A DNA stretch of 64,000 nt from Neorhizobium alkalisoli (GCF_002968635.1 NZ_PVBN01000001.1:372001-436000), one strand, 5' to 3'. Shown: positions 54,661 through 64,000, counted from the first letter of the stretch. Made by a program: numbers and translations. The notes: generated by a model not told the origin, from the letters alone.

Positions 54661-55556
54661 CCGGCGTTTGCCGGAACGCAGGCGGCTATCGCCTGCGCCA
54701 AGGCGGCCATGTCTTCGGCCCGGCCGCTCGATTTCCGCCAGATCAGGCCGATCTCGCGTGATGGCGCGGGTTCGGCGAAGGGTACGATTCTGAGATCGTT
54801 GCGCGCGGTTTCGGTGGGTATCGCCATTTCGGGAATGAGCGTCATGCCCATGTCGTGCGACACCATCTGCAGGAGCGTGGTCATGGATGTCGCGCCGAAA
54901 TTGACGAGGCTCCGTTTGCCCGCGGTGCCGCAGACGGCAAGCGCCTGGTCGCGCAGGCAGTGTCCTTCCTCGAGGAGCAGGAGCCGATCTGCGTCCACCT
55001 GGTTTTCCGTCAGCGGCGACATCAGTACGTCCCGGTCGTTGTTTGCCATTGCCATGAAGAACCGGTCCGAAAACAGCGGCTGAACCTCGACATTGTCCGC
55101 CTCGATCGGCAGGGCCGCGATGACCGTGTCCAGCCGCCCGTCGAGAAGATCCGTCACCAGGCGGTCCGTGACGGCTTCTCTCAACTCGATTTCAATGTCG
55201 GGATGGTCTCGCCGCAGATGCGGCACCAACCGGGGGACGAGATAGGGAGCGACCGTCGGGATGATGCCGATCCGCACAAGACCATGCAGTATGCCACCGT
55301 TTTCGCGGACGGCGTCTTCCAGGCGTTCCACCTCCGCCAGGATTGCCTGAACGCGCCGCAGCGCCTCCATCCCGTTGCGGGTAAGAAGGACGCCGGAACG
55401 GTTGCGCTCGACGAGCTTGCAGCCGAGGTGTTCCTCCATTTCCATGATTTGAGCCGAAAGAGCCGGCTGGCTGACATTCGCCAGCGCCGCAGCCTTGCCG
55501 AAGTGACGGGTGGATGCGAGCGCCCCGAAATACCGCATTTGCCGCAATGTCAGCAC
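54657..55556 (-). CDS. oxyR: Hydrogen peroxide-sensing LysR-type regulator
   Basis: The 299-residue LysR protein has an N-terminal winged helix (FGKAAALANVSQPALSAQIM). In the effector domain the two redox cysteines of OxyR appear in EEGHCLRDQALAVCG, which form the disulfide on peroxide exposure. It is divergent from katA with 122 bp between starts, and two dyads lie in between. GTG 55556 is the first start; ATG 55538 is an alternative. It should activate katA under peroxide stress. Confidence 0.92.
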   Translation of the reverse strand: MLTLRQMRYFGALASTRHFGKAAALANVSQPALSAQIMEMEEHLGCKLVERNRSGVLLTRNGMEALRRVQAILAEVERLEDAVRENGGILHGLVRIGIIPTVAPYLVPRLVPHLRRDHPDIEIELREAVTDRLVTDLLDGRLDTVIAALPIEADNVEVQPLFSDRFFMAMANNDRDVLMSPLTENQVDADRLLLLEEGHCLRDQALAVCGTAGKRSLVNFGATSMTTLLQMVSHDMGMTLIPEMAIPTETARNDLRIVPFAEPAPSREIGLIWRKSSGRAEDMAALAQAIAACVPANAG

Positions 55557-55606
55557 GATAAGTTTTTCCTATCGAAGAATTAACGAAATACGATTAGAAA
55601 TTATCG
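55556..55606. promoter_or_regulatory. Candidate OxyR-binding dyads between oxyR and katA
   Basis: CGATAAGTTTTTCCTATCG (55556-55574) and CGATTAGAAATTATCG (55591-55606) are dyads with CGATA/TATCG-like arms, their centres about 33 bp apart on the DNA. This fits a tetrameric OxyR contact in the divergent oxyR-katA promoter. Inferred from position and symmetry. Confidence 0.55.
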
Positions 55607-55678
55607 ATTGCGGGTGGGATGTTCAACCCGTCGAATCTTGGAAAGGTTCCACAAAGTTTTCAGGTTAGGGAGATAATT

Positions 55679-57172
55679 ATGACCGATCGTCCGATTTTGA
55701 CGACGACTGCCGGTTCGCCGGTACCGGACAACCAGAACTCCATGACCGCCGGCCCGCGTGGCGGCGTCATGCTGCAGGACTACCAGCTGATCGAGAAGCT
55801 CGCTCACCAGAATCGCGAGCGTATCCCGGAACGCGTCGTGCACGCCAAGGGCTGGGGTGCCTACGGTACGCTGTCCATCACCGGAGATATCTCCAAATAC
55901 ACCAATGCGAAGTGTCTGCAGCCGGGCGCGGTCACTCCGATGCTCGCCCGCTTTTCGACGGTAGCCGGTGAAATGGGAGCGGCCGACCACGAGCGCGACG
56001 TTCGCGGCTTTGCGCTGAAGTTCTATACGCAGGAAGGCAACTGGGATCTGGTCGGCAACAATACGCCGGTCTTCTTCATCCGCGACCCTTACAAGTTCCC
56101 TGATTTCATCCACACCCAGAAGCGTCATCCGAAGACCAACCTGCGTTCCGCGACCGCAATGTGGGATTTCTGGTCGCTGTCGCCGGAAGCCCTCCACCAG
56201 GTCACCATCCTGATGTCGGATCGCGGCCTGCCGCAGACGCCGATGAACATGAATGGCTACGGCTCGCATACCTATTCCTTCTGGAACGATGCGGGCGAGC
56301 GCTTCTGGGTCAAGTTCCACTTCAAGACCCAGCAGGGCCACAAGCACTTCACGAACGAGGAAGGCGAGACGGTCATCGGCAAGACCCGCGAGGGTTACCA
56401 GGAAGCTCTCTTCGGAACGATCGAAAAGGGTGAGTTCCCGAAGTGGAAGGTTCAGGTCCAGATCATGACCGAGGCCCAGGCGGAGGCGACATCCTACAAC
56501 CCGTTCGACCTGACCAAGGTCTGGCCGCATGCGGAATTCCCGCCGGTCGACATCGGCGTCATGGAGCTGAACCGCAACCCGGAAAACTACTTCGCCGAGA
56601 TCGAGCAGGCCGCGTTCTCGCCGTCGAACATCGTACCCGGCATCGGCCATTCGCCGGACAAGGTGCTTCAGGCTCGCGTCTTCTCCTACGCGGACGCTCA
56701 CCGCTACCGCCTCGGTACTCACTACGAGCATATTCCGGTGAACCAGCCGAAGTGCCCGGTCCATCACTATCATCGCGATGGCCAGATGAATACTTATGGC
56801 GGTCTCATGTCCGGCAATCCGGATGCCTACTACGAGCCGAATTCGGTCAACGGCCCGGTTGAACAGCCGTCGGCCAAGGAGCCGCCGCTGAAGATCGATG
56901 GCGACATGAGCCGCTACAATCATCGTGAAGGCAATGACGATTACTCGCAGCCGCGCGCGCTCTTCAACCTGTTCGACGACAGTCAGAAGGCTCGCCTGTT
57001 CTCCAATATCGGAGCGGCGATGGGCGGAGTGCCCGGCGAGATCATCGAGCGTCAGCTTGCCCACTTCAACCTGATCCACCCGGACTACGAAGCAGGCGTC
57101 CGTGCAGCGCTCGAAAAGCAGCACGGCTACAAGGTCGATACGATCAGCGCCACGCCGAGCGCAGCCGAGTAA
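55679..57172 (+). CDS. katA: Monofunctional heme catalase
   Basis: A 497-residue small-subunit catalase degrading H2O2. The catalytic histidine is in [12 protein letters not shown] and the distal asparagine in [14 protein letters not shown]. The heme-ligand tyrosine lies in [15 protein letters not shown]. Length and lack of a C-terminal flavodoxin-like domain fit small-subunit (clade 1/3) enzymes. ATG 55679 follows GGGAGATAATT; an in-frame ATG at 55619 lacks a ribosome-binding site. OxyR control is expected from the divergent arrangement. A strong terminator follows. Confidence 0.95.
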   Translation: MTDRPILTTTAGSPVPDNQNSMTAGPRGGVMLQDYQLIEKLAHQNRERIPERVVHAKGWGAYGTLSITGDISKYTNAKCLQPGAVTPMLARFSTVAGEMGAADHERDVRGFALKFYTQEGNWDLVGNNTPVFFIRDPYKFPDFIHTQKRHPKTNLRSATAMWDFWSLSPEALHQVTILMSDRGLPQTPMNMNGYGSHTYSFWNDAGERFWVKFHFKTQQGHKHFTNEEGETVIGKTREGYQEALFGTIEKGEFPKWKVQVQIMTEAQAEATSYNPFDLTKVWPHAEFPPVDIGVMELNRNPENYFAEIEQAAFSPSNIVPGIGHSPDKVLQARVFSYADAHRYRLGTHYEHIPVNQPKCPVHHYHRDGQMNTYGGLMSGNPDAYYEPNSVNGPVEQPSAKEPPLKIDGDMSRYNHREGNDDYSQPRALFNLFDDSQKARLFSNIGAAMGGVPGEIIERQLAHFNLIHPDYEAGVRAALEKQHGYKVDTISATPSAAE

Positions 57173-57194
57173 TTAGGTGAAGTCTTGAAACAGA

Positions 57195-57224
57195 AAAGCC
57201 GGGGTCCTGCCCCGGCTTTTTTTG
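57195..57224 (+). terminator. Intrinsic terminator after katA
   Basis: AAAGCCGGGG and CCCCGGCTTT form a 10-bp stem with a 5-base loop, followed by a T-run to 57223. It lies 23 bp beyond the katA stop. Confidence 0.9.
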
Positions 57225-57237
57225 GGCTCGGCGGCTT

Positions 57238-58188
57238 TTACCAGCCCGGCATGACAGCGCCGGCCCTGGCGCGGGCAAGCCTCGGGAACACCTTCGACTC
57301 GCCGTCCAGATCATCGGGAATGATGGTGGGCGAGATGTTGTCGAGGCAGGCGGTGATATGATCGGTGATGGCGTTCATCAGCGAGGGCGAGAGGCCCGGG
57401 CGCTTCATGAGGCCGATCTGCACCGGCGGCAGCGGCGGGAAACCATCGGATGCCGTAAGCACTTTCATGCCCGTCCGCAGCGCTGATTCCGGCAATACGG
57501 AAACGGCCATGCCGGCCAGAACCGCAGCCGCGACCACGGTCGAAGACCAGCTCGTGAACAGAACCTGATATTCCCGCCCATCGGCGTCGAGTGCGGAGCA
57601 GGCAAGCTGCCGCCACAGGCAGTCGCGGCGGCCGACGGCGAGCGGTACCGGTGCATCGTCCTTCAGCGGATGGTTGGCCGAGCCGACCCAGCACAGCGGC
57701 TCCGTCCGCACCACGTCGGAAATCCGCTGGCGGGGATTATGGGTGACCAGCGCTATGTCGAGTTCGCCACGCGTCATTTTCTCGGCAAGGCTCACGGAGG
57801 GCTCGCAGACGATGTAGAGCTCGACGTTCGGATGGGTCTTTGCAAAGCGCCCGATGATCTCCGGCATGTACCGGTCCGCATAGTCGTCCGGTGTGCCGAT
57901 GCGAAGCGTGCCCTCGAGCCGGTTATCGTCGAAGGCTGCGATCGCCTCGTTATTCAGCCGGATGATGCGCCGCGCATAATTCAACAGCTTCTCTCCTTCG
58001 GCGGTCAGCCGATTGCCACGGCCATCCTTGGCAAAAAGCTGCTTGCCGATCCTCTCCTCGAGCCGGCGCATCTGCATGGAGACCGCCGACTGGGTCTTGA
58101 AAACCCGATCTGCAGCCTTGGTAAAGCTGCCGGTGTCCACGATCGCGAGGAAGGTATGCAACTGATCTATATCGAGTGGAGCAGACAT
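57238..58188 (-). CDS. LysR-type transcriptional regulator
   Basis: A 316-residue LysR regulator with an N-terminal winged helix (FTKAADRVFKTQSAVSMQMR) and a type-2 periplasmic-binding effector domain (TLRIGTPDDYADRYMPEIIG). The overall pattern fits the LrhA/HexA-like subgroup. No target gene is obvious. It lies convergent to katA and divergent from the DUF1127 gene, which could be its target. Its inducer is unknown. Confidence 0.85.
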   Translation of the reverse strand: MSAPLDIDQLHTFLAIVDTGSFTKAADRVFKTQSAVSMQMRRLEERIGKQLFAKDGRGNRLTAEGEKLLNYARRIIRLNNEAIAAFDDNRLEGTLRIGTPDDYADRYMPEIIGRFAKTHPNVELYIVCEPSVSLAEKMTRGELDIALVTHNPRQRISDVVRTEPLCWVGSANHPLKDDAPVPLAVGRRDCLWRQLACSALDADGREYQVLFTSWSSTVVAAAVLAGMAVSVLPESALRTGMKVLTASDGFPPLPPVQIGLMKRPGLSPSLMNAITDHITACLDNISPTIIPDDLDGESKVFPRLARARAGAVMPGW

Positions 58189-58382
58189 GGTGATGATCCA
58201 TCAGAAGGTTTGATACTAATCATTAGGAACATTCGTTGGACTGATCAATAGATTTTCAGCATAACGAGATCGTAAATCAAGTTCGACGGGCCGTCTTCTC
58301 CCTGAGGCGCCCAATCAGGCAGCCTTTCCGCGGACCTCCACGGAAGGGACAGCCTTTCTCGTGCCTGCGAAAGGATAGACCG

Positions 58383-58682
58383 ATGAGCACGACCGACTGC
58401 GGAACTGAACTCGACCTTCTTCACGGACAGCGCGCCACGAAAGGCCGCTCGGCTGGTCTGGTGCAGCGAACGAAATCCGTATGGCGCGCTTTTCGCAATC
58501 GTCTGGCAGCCAACTGCCTCCATGATCTCGACGACCGCCAGCTCAATGACATCGGTATTACCCGGCATGATCTGGTGAAAGCCCTCGACCGTTCCAGCGT
58601 TCTGGACGATCCGTCGCTTCTCCTGTCGCGCGCAGCTCGCGAGCGGGCTCGTACACGCTTTGCAAGGCCGGCCAATCGCTGA
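58383..58682 (+). CDS. DUF1127 domain protein
   Basis: The 99-residue protein carries the DUF1127 core RAFRNRLAANCLHDLDDRQLNDIGITRHDL, described here by its RNRLAANCLHDLDD and LNDIGITR parts. DUF1127 proteins are small arginine-rich proteins; some in Agrobacterium and Rhodobacter affect RNA turnover and phosphate or stress responses. AAAGGATAGACCG precedes ATG. A terminator hairpin follows at 58729. Specific role unknown. Confidence 0.85.
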   Translation: MSTTDCGTELDLLHGQRATKGRSAGLVQRTKSVWRAFRNRLAANCLHDLDDRQLNDIGITRHDLVKALDRSSVLDDPSLLLSRAARERARTRFARPANR

Positions 58683-58728
58683 CCTTACCGTTTTCCCCGC
58701 AGGGTGATAGCCAATAGCCCTGCCTCTT

Positions 58729-58760
58729 GCCCGGCCGGTCGATCCGCGCCGGGCTTTTTT
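58729..58760 (+). terminator. Intrinsic terminator after DUF1127 gene
   Basis: GCCCGGC (58729-58735) pairs with GCCGGGC (58748-58754), followed by TTTTTT. It overlaps the end of the convergent DUF937 gene by two bases. Confidence 0.85.
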
Positions 58761-59655
58761 ATTTGGCTGGCTTCGTCTCGGGCGGAGCAGGAGCCGGCTC
58801 CCCTTTGTCGCCGGAAGTGCTGCGCAGATAGTTGTCGAAGATCGCTTCCATGCTCTTCTGATAGTTCTTCTGCACTTCGAGCCCGCTGTCGAACATGTTG
58901 TTCAGGACGTCGCGATAGGGGTTCGCTTCAGGCGCCGGTTTTTCACCGGGCTTTCCCGGTGAAGCTGTCGCCTGTCCGCCGAAATTGCCGGCCATCATGT
59001 CCTGAACAGCCTTGGCGAACGGGTTGTCCGTAAACGGATTGCCGCTCGCCGGCTGCGGTTGTTCCGCCTTGTCCAGTCCCCACATCGAGCGCATTGCCTG
59101 CGTGAAGGGGTTGTCGAACGGGTTTGCAGCGGGCTGTGGCGCGGCCTTGGGCTGGAGCCCCAAGCCTTCCAGCCATTGCTGCGTCATCTGACCCATTGGC
59201 GAAGCGGAGAAGGCGTCGCTTGCGCCGGAGATCTGCCCCGTCATCTGCTTGAAAAGACCGCCCATCAGCGTGTCCGCCATAACCGGCATCATCTTTTTGA
59301 ATATTTCCTGGCCGATGCCCGTGAATTGCTCCGCCTGCTGGGCAATGGCGCGAGAGACTTCTTTCGAACCGAACAGCTTTTCGAGGACCGCATTGCCGTC
59401 CGTCAGGCCCTGCGGGGTGAAAGCCTTCGTCATGTCCTCGAAATACTTGGCGTAGGAGCCGGAGAACATGCTGCTCATGAGAGCGCTGAAGTCGTAGGGA
59501 TTGCTCGTGCTGCGCTTCAGTCCGGAGGAAAAGGCCGGCATCAGCGCCGCCATGGCTTGCGTCGCCTGTTCCTGTGCCAGGTTGAATTGCTTGGCTATGG
59601 CCTCAATGCCAGCGCCGTTCTGAGCTCTGAGCATCATATCGAACAGTGGCACCAT
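58759..59655 (-). CDS. DUF937 domain protein
   Basis: 298 residues. The N-terminal third is the DUF937 helical domain (VPLFDMMLRAQNGAGIEAIA, FNLAQEQATQAMAALMPAF). The C-terminal half is proline-, glutamine- and asparagine-rich low-complexity sequence with repeated NPF motifs (ANPFDNPFTQAM, GNPFTDNPFAKA). ATG 59655 follows AAAGGATTGGTC. DUF937 proteins are abundant in rhizobia and of unclear function; some may form assemblies. The repeats suggest a scaffold or adaptor role, which is only inference. Confidence 0.8.
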   Translation of the reverse strand: MVPLFDMMLRAQNGAGIEAIAKQFNLAQEQATQAMAALMPAFSSGLKRSTSNPYDFSALMSSMFSGSYAKYFEDMTKAFTPQGLTDGNAVLEKLFGSKEVSRAIAQQAEQFTGIGQEIFKKMMPVMADTLMGGLFKQMTGQISGASDAFSASPMGQMTQQWLEGLGLQPKAAPQPAANPFDNPFTQAMRSMWGLDKAEQPQPASGNPFTDNPFAKAVQDMMAGNFGGQATASPGKPGEKPAPEANPYRDVLNNMFDSGLEVQKNYQKSMEAIFDNYLRSTSGDKGEPAPAPPETKPAK

Positions 59656-59741
59656 GACCAATCCTTTCCGGCTTGCGTGTGACGACACTATATCCGGAAA
59701 GTGATTGACGGAAACCGATTTTTAGAACCGGTCTCGATTTC

Positions 59742-61115
59742 CTAGTACTGATATTCCTCGAACACCGGTTCGATGGAACCGTTCCAGCGGCCATGGTAGA
59801 GCGCCAGCATGTCTTCCGCCATGGTTGTCTTCTTGGCGAGCACTTCATCGAGCGGCTGCAGGAAAATGCTTTCGTCCTGGCCTTCGCCGTTCAGGCGGTT
59901 TCGCGCCTTCAGGCCGGCCTTGGAGATCGCCACCGCGTCGCGGGCGACATCCAGCACTGCCTTGCCGCGGATCTCGGCCTTCAAGCCTTTTGCCGGCACG
60001 GCATCGCGCATGGCGACGACATCTTCGAAAGACCAATCCTTGGTCAGTGCTTCGGCATCTGCAAGCGCCGTGTCGTCGTAAAGCAGTCCGACCCAGAACG
60101 CGGGCAGGGCGCAGATGCGCCGCCACGGCCCGCCGTCGGCGCCGCGCATTTCGAGGAACCGCTTCAGCCGGACATCCGGGAACAGGGTAGAGAGATGATT
60201 TGTCCAGTCACCGATCGTCGGCTCCCAGTCCTTGATGTCGCCCTTCAGCGCGCCGTTCATGAACTGGCGGAAGGTGAGATGGGTGCAGTCGTGATATTTG
60301 CCGTCGCGGACGATGAAATACATCGGCACGTCAAGCGCCCATTCCGCATAGTCCTCGAATCCGAAATCCGGTTTGAAGACGAAGGGCAGGACGCCGGAGC
60401 GCTGGTTGTCGGTGTCGCGCCAGATGTCGCCGCGCCAGGAGAGCAGGCCGTTCGGCTTGCCTTCGGTAAAGGGCGACGAGGCGAAGAGGGCGGTGGCGAT
60501 CGACTGCAGCTTCATCGAGACCCGCATCTTGGCCGCCATGTCCTCTTCCGAGGAGAAGTCGAGATTCACCTGGATCGTGCAGGTGCGATACATCATGTCG
60601 AGACCCTGCGAGCCGATCTTCGGCATGTAGCGCGTCATGATCTCGTAGCGAGATTTCGGCATCCGCGGAGTCTCGACAGACGTCCATTTCGGGCTGCCCC
60701 CGATGCCGAGGAAGCGTATGCCCATCGGCTCGGCGATCTCCTTGAGGACGGCAAGGTGCCGATTGGATTCCCGGCAGGTCTCGTGAATGGTCTCCAGCGG
60801 CGCACCGGAAAGTTCGAACTGTCCGCCGGGCTCGATGGAGATGGCGCCCATGCCGGAATGCTCGCCGAGCCCGATGATGTTTTCGCCGTCCATGATCGGC
60901 TCCCAGCCGAGCTTTTCCTGCATGCCCTTGAGCAGGGCGGAAATGCTGGCATCGCCGAAATAGGGGACAGGGCTGTTGTCCGCCCGGAAAAAGGCGAACT
61001 TCTCGTGCTCCGTGCCAATGCGGAATTGGTCCTTCGGCCGCGGCCCTTTCGCCAGGTAGGCGGAAAGCTCGGACACCGAAGAAAGCGGTGTCTGGTCGAT
61101 GGTGTCACGCGCCAT
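59742..61115 (-). CDS. gshA: Glutamate-cysteine ligase
   Basis: The 457-residue protein catalyses ATP-dependent formation of gamma-glutamylcysteine, the first step of glutathione synthesis. Conserved parts include RIGTEHEKFAF near residue 33, SIEPGGQFELSGAP, MYRTCTIQVNLDFSSE and FEMRGADGGPWRRICALPAF-like sequence (here RFLEMRGADGGPWRR). Length and motifs fit the class II (alphaproteobacterial/plant) type, not the E. coli type. It lies divergent from nothing obvious; rsmE follows upstream on the same strand after 136 bp. It makes sense beside oxyR/katA only loosely. Confidence 0.93.
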   Translation of the reverse strand: MARDTIDQTPLSSVSELSAYLAKGPRPKDQFRIGTEHEKFAFFRADNSPVPYFGDASISALLKGMQEKLGWEPIMDGENIIGLGEHSGMGAISIEPGGQFELSGAPLETIHETCRESNRHLAVLKEIAEPMGIRFLGIGGSPKWTSVETPRMPKSRYEIMTRYMPKIGSQGLDMMYRTCTIQVNLDFSSEEDMAAKMRVSMKLQSIATALFASSPFTEGKPNGLLSWRGDIWRDTDNQRSGVLPFVFKPDFGFEDYAEWALDVPMYFIVRDGKYHDCTHLTFRQFMNGALKGDIKDWEPTIGDWTNHLSTLFPDVRLKRFLEMRGADGGPWRRICALPAFWVGLLYDDTALADAEALTKDWSFEDVVAMRDAVPAKGLKAEIRGKAVLDVARDAVAISKAGLKARNRLNGEGQDESIFLQPLDEVLAKKTTMAEDMLALYHGRWNGSIEPVFEEYQY

Positions 61116-61251
61116 AGAAACTACCTTGTGCGGAATGCCTGATCTGGACGAATGTCCGGCTGATTGAACCGGATTGATGTGCGGTGCAAGTGAATTTCTT
61201 TCAAGATATCTTCAGAATTTCACAGCCGCTGTGTCAACCGTGTCATGCGCG

Positions 61252-61989
61252 TCATCTCCAGTCGCCGATCGTCGCCTGGATGACCGCTAGCGCGGCGACT
61301 GCTGCCGTGTCCGCCCTGAGAATCCGCGGACCGAGCGGGATGGCGGTAACGAAGGGGCATTCACGCAAATTACCCCTCTCTTCCTCGGAAAATCCCCCTT
61401 CGGGACCGATCAGAAGCGCCAACTTCCTCTCTTGGACGGCGGAAAGAACGGGAAGCGGATTCTGGCCCTCGTCGCCCTCATCGCAGAAGATGATGCGGCG
61501 GTCCTCCGGCCACTGGCCCAGGAGGTCGCCCAGCTTCTTCGGTGGCATGACCTCGGGAATTGACAATATGCCGCACTGCTCGGCCGCCTCGATGACGTTC
61601 GCCTGAAGCCGTTCCAGGCTGGTGATCTTGCCCTGGACGTGCTGGGTCATGACCGGCTGCAGGACCCCGGCGCCCATTTCCACCGCCTTCTGGACCAGAT
61701 AGTCGAGCCTGCCGACCTTCAGCGGCGCGAAGAGGTAATGCAGATCGGATGCCGGCGGCTGCGACCGGGTCTGTTCCACGGCCTCAAGCACAATCTTTTT
61801 GCGGCTGGGGAAGGTGACTTTGACCCGCCATTCGCCGTCGCGGCCGTTGAAGGCGAGAATTTCGGCTCCCTCCGCCAGCCGCAGCACATTGGCCAGGTAA
61901 TTGAACTGTTCCGCGGACGCCTCGTGCCGCTCGCCGAGAGCAAGCGGCGCGTTGATGAACAGTCTCTGCATCCGGAAATTGGCGCGCAT
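61252..61989 (-). CDS. rsmE: 16S rRNA (uracil(1498)-N(3))-methyltransferase
   Basis: A 245-residue SPOUT-fold methyltransferase modifying U1498 of 16S rRNA. It shows [15 protein letters not shown] at the N-terminal PUA-like domain and the knot motifs [15 protein letters not shown] and [22 protein letters not shown] 61989 follows AGGATATTC. In Rhizobiaceae rsmE is commonly next to gshA, as here. Same-strand gap to gshA is 136 bp. Confidence 0.93.
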   Translation of the reverse strand: MRANFRMQRLFINAPLALGERHEASAEQFNYLANVLRLAEGAEILAFNGRDGEWRVKVTFPSRKKIVLEAVEQTRSQPPASDLHYLFAPLKVGRLDYLVQKAVEMGAGVLQPVMTQHVQGKITSLERLQANVIEAAEQCGILSIPEVMPPKKLGDLLGQWPEDRRIIFCDEGDEGQNPLPVLSAVQERKLALLIGPEGGFSEEERGNLRECPFVTAIPLGPRILRADTAAVAALAVIQATIGDWR

Positions 61990-62001
61990 GAATATCCTGT
62001 G

Positions 62002-63507
62002 TCAGGCGAACAGGGCGAACATAGCCGTTGCGATCAGCGCCGCAAGAGCGGCGGCGGCCGGCAGCGTGATCAACCATGCGGCGATGATGCTGAGAAAATG
62101 CGAACGCCGTACCAGATAGCGGCGTTTCAATTCGTCGTCGTTGCGCTCGAAAGGCTCCTCCGGGTCGAATTCCTTGCCGGCCCGCACGCGCATGTATTCG
62201 TAACGACGCCGGGAGTGGCTGGTGTACCACTCGCGGAAGAAGCCGACCCCGAACACCGCTCCGACGGCGATATGCGTCGAGGAAACAGGCAGGCCGAGCC
62301 AGGAGGCCACGATCACCGTGAGAGCGGTGGAAAGCGATACGCAATATGCCCGCATCGGATTGAGCTTGGTGATCTCGGCACCCACGAGCCTGACGAGTTT
62401 CGGCCCGTAGAGCAGCAGCCCGAGCGAAATCCCGAGCCCGCCGATGACCAGTTCCCAGAACGGCACATGGATATTCGCTCCTGCACCCTGCTGCGCCACC
62501 GAAACGATGGCTGCGAGCGGTCCGATGGCGTTCGAGACGTCATTGGCGCCGTGCGCGAAGGAGAGGAGGGCGGCCGAGAAGACGAGCGGAATGCGAAACA
62601 GCTTGCGAAGCGACTGGTTGCGATTTTCAAGCCCTTCCGCCTGCCTTGCAATGACGGGAATGAGAAGCCGCCAGGCGACGAGGCCAGTCACAAGCGTGAT
62701 CAACGTGGCGACCGGCGCCGACACGTCCACGAGCTGGCCCAACCCGACCAGAGAGAGAAAGCCCGCGAAAGCGCCGGTCATGGTGCCGATGAGTATCGGC
62801 ACCCATTTCGTCGCCGAGGCAATCTTGTCTTCCCGATAGATGATGGTTTCCTTGATGAGGGCGAGGAAGGCTGCTGCGATGACCGCACCAAGGATGGGCG
62901 ACAAGACCCAGCTTGCGGTGATGCCGGCGATCGTCCCCCAGTTGATGGCGGAAAGGCCGGCAGCGGCTATTCCGGCGCCCATCACCCCGCCGACGATCGA
63001 ATGGGTGGTCGAGATCGGTGCGCCCGACCAGGTCGCGACATTGATGAGGATGGCTGCGGCAAGGAGTGCCGCCATCATCGCCCAGATAAATACATCCGGG
63101 CTGGCCATCATACTGCCCTGCATGATGCCGTTGGCGATGGTGTCGGCGACGCCTCGGCCCGCGATGACCGCGCCCGCAACCTCGAAGACCGCGGCAAGCC
63201 CAAGGCCGAAGGTCATCGTCATGGCGCGCGCGCCGACGGCCGCGCCGATATTGTTGGTCACGTCATTGGCGCCGATGTTCATCGCCATATAGGCCGCGAG
63301 CCCGGAAGCGGCGATGACAAGGAAGGTGCCTGGCTGCCCCGTCACATAGGAGGCGGCAAAGATGCCGACCAGGACGATGAAGAGAACCGCCGTGCCCGGG
63401 GCCGCAAACCGGCGTGACATCTGCCGCGCGGCTTCCTCCACCGAAGAGAATTTCTCCAGGTCCTTGTCCAGCGTCGGCTTCGCCAGGCGCGGCCGTTTTT
63501 GGCCCAT
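62002..63507 (-). CDS. PiT-family inorganic phosphate transporter
   Basis: The 501-residue membrane protein has the two inverted PiT signatures NIGANDVTNNIGAAVGARA and FAHGANDVSNAIGPLAAIV, with about ten membrane segments. A hydrophilic N-terminus is followed by AAPGTAVLFIVLVGIFAAS. It imports phosphate (or metal phosphate) with H+ or Na+. GGACGGAGAT lies directly before ATG 63507. The gene ends 12 bp upstream of rsmE, which is on the same strand. Confidence 0.92.
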   Translation of the reverse strand: MGQKRPRLAKPTLDKDLEKFSSVEEAARQMSRRFAAPGTAVLFIVLVGIFAASYVTGQPGTFLVIAASGLAAYMAMNIGANDVTNNIGAAVGARAMTMTFGLGLAAVFEVAGAVIAGRGVADTIANGIMQGSMMASPDVFIWAMMAALLAAAILINVATWSGAPISTTHSIVGGVMGAGIAAAGLSAINWGTIAGITASWVLSPILGAVIAAAFLALIKETIIYREDKIASATKWVPILIGTMTGAFAGFLSLVGLGQLVDVSAPVATLITLVTGLVAWRLLIPVIARQAEGLENRNQSLRKLFRIPLVFSAALLSFAHGANDVSNAIGPLAAIVSVAQQGAGANIHVPFWELVIGGLGISLGLLLYGPKLVRLVGAEITKLNPMRAYCVSLSTALTVIVASWLGLPVSSTHIAVGAVFGVGFFREWYTSHSRRRYEYMRVRAGKEFDPEEPFERNDDELKRRYLVRRSHFLSIIAAWLITLPAAAALAALIATAMFALFA

Positions 63508-63635
63508 ATCTCCGTCCTTGAATGAGAAGCAAGCAAAGGATGGCGTGCAGCCATTTCCCCTCTTGCGGCGAAAATCGTGGCTTGTCGCTTAGTCGCAGAA
63601 AATTGCGATGGCAATGTCGCGGAATTGCAAAATGT

Positions 63636-64000
63636 TCAGCTTGCAGCCTTGGTCGGTTGAGATGGAATGGGCGGCTGCATTTTTTCCGCAAATTGGAGGA
63701 GCAGGATCTTCAGCTCCGGTTCGTTGACCCGCATGGCCGCTTCCTCGCAAGACACCCATTCCAGCGTCCGGGAGCCCTTTTCGGGAAAGACCTTGAGACA
63801 ATCCACGACTTCCAGCGCATGCACCTGCACCCGCACCGGTATCTTCAGGCCGTTATCGAGCATCTTGCGGTAGTGATAGAAGCCCAACGGCTCCTTCTCG
63901 ACCTTGCCCTTGACGCCGACCTCTTCGAAGGCCTCGCGTTCGGCAACCTGATGGGCTTTCTTGTCGGTCATCGGCCAGCCTTTGGGAATGACCCAGCGAC
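63636..64000 (-). CDS. Nudix hydrolase (5' end outside window)
   Basis: The visible part reads from the window edge (63998) RWVIPKGWPMTDKKAH, then QVAEREAFEEVGVKG, the Nudix box with its REAFEE-type helix, and ends PSQPTKAAS. The DIPP-like spacing and WVIPKGW fit diphosphoinositol polyphosphate/diadenosine polyphosphate hydrolases. The N-terminus lies beyond 64000. Specific substrate unknown. Confidence 0.85.
   Translation of the reverse strand, partial: RWVIPKGWPMTDKKAHQVAEREAFEEVGVKGKVEKEPLGFYHYRKMLDNGLKIPVRVQVHALEVVDCLKVFPEKGSRTLEWVSCEEAAMRVNEPELKILLLQFAEKMQPPIPSQPTKAAS

Noticed and set aside
61639..63417. Long open frame of about 590 codons on the plus strand, antisense to the phosphate transporter gene
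   Set aside because: It is the mirror of a GC-rich conserved gene; its product is compositionally odd (rich in Arg, Asp, Gly, His) with no family motifs. Similar mirrors exist opposite gshA, katA and guaB.

Overview
The window looks like chromosome of an alphaproteobacterium of the Rhizobiaceae (Rhizobium/Agrobacterium/Ensifer type). The evidence is the high GC content, the family make-up (DUF982, DUF1488, DUF1127, HWE-type histidine kinase, class II gshA, SorC regulator next to ribose-type ABC genes) and a housekeeping block ppx-rlmE, guaB, oxyR-katA, gshA, rsmE, pit. The species cannot be named from the sequence alone.

Layout. (1) 1-3491, minus strand: an amine/amino-acid catabolic operon of a DadA-like dehydrogenase, a PuuA-like glutamine synthetase homologue and a PuuB-like oxidase cut by the window edge. 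(2) 3646-5029: an ECF41 sigma factor translationally coupled to an AhpD/carboxymuconolactone decarboxylase-like gene, preceded by a sequence matching the ECF41 target promoter. (3) 5113-14940: a divergent carbohydrate or polyol locus. A split transketolase, an FGGY kinase and a SorC regulator lie on the minus strand. A ribose-type ABC transporter and two short-chain dehydrogenases lie on the plus strand. Three copies of a TGAAT-N4-ATTCA palindrome sit where a SorC operator would be expected. (4) 15133-16024: FMN riboswitch and ribB.

(5) 16206-46269: a genomic island between a 26-bp copy of the tRNA-Gln 3' end and the tRNA-Gln(CTG) gene itself, with a tyrosine integrase just inside the tRNA end. 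An internal relic at about 32077, 87% identical over 149 bp to the left end, suggests two elements in tandem. The left part (16.2-32.1 kb) carries envelope, stress and carbohydrate genes: glycosyl hydrolase, glycosyltransferase, desaturase, sensor kinase, diacylglycerol-kinase-like protein, AI-2E family permease and many small proteins. The right part (32.1-46.3 kb) carries a DarTG-like ADP-ribosylation toxin-antitoxin pair in which the toxin is fused to an HD domain and the antitoxin carries a DprA/SLOG-like domain. It also holds a broken DEAH helicase, a truncated PD-(D/E)XK nuclease, small genes of unknown function, a broken recombinase and the integrase.

(6) 46540-64000: core genes, namely ppx/gppA, rlmE, an MFS exporter, a Tat-exported metallo-hydrolase, guaB, a MAPEG protein, dienelactone hydrolase, oxyR divergent from katA, a LysR regulator, a DUF1127 protein, a DUF937 protein, gshA, rsmE, a PiT phosphate transporter and a partial Nudix hydrolase.

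The most unusual content is the DarT-HD / macro-SLOG pair, the decay pattern of the genes around it, a 21-bp-period repeat array in the same element, and the regulated split-transketolase sugar locus.
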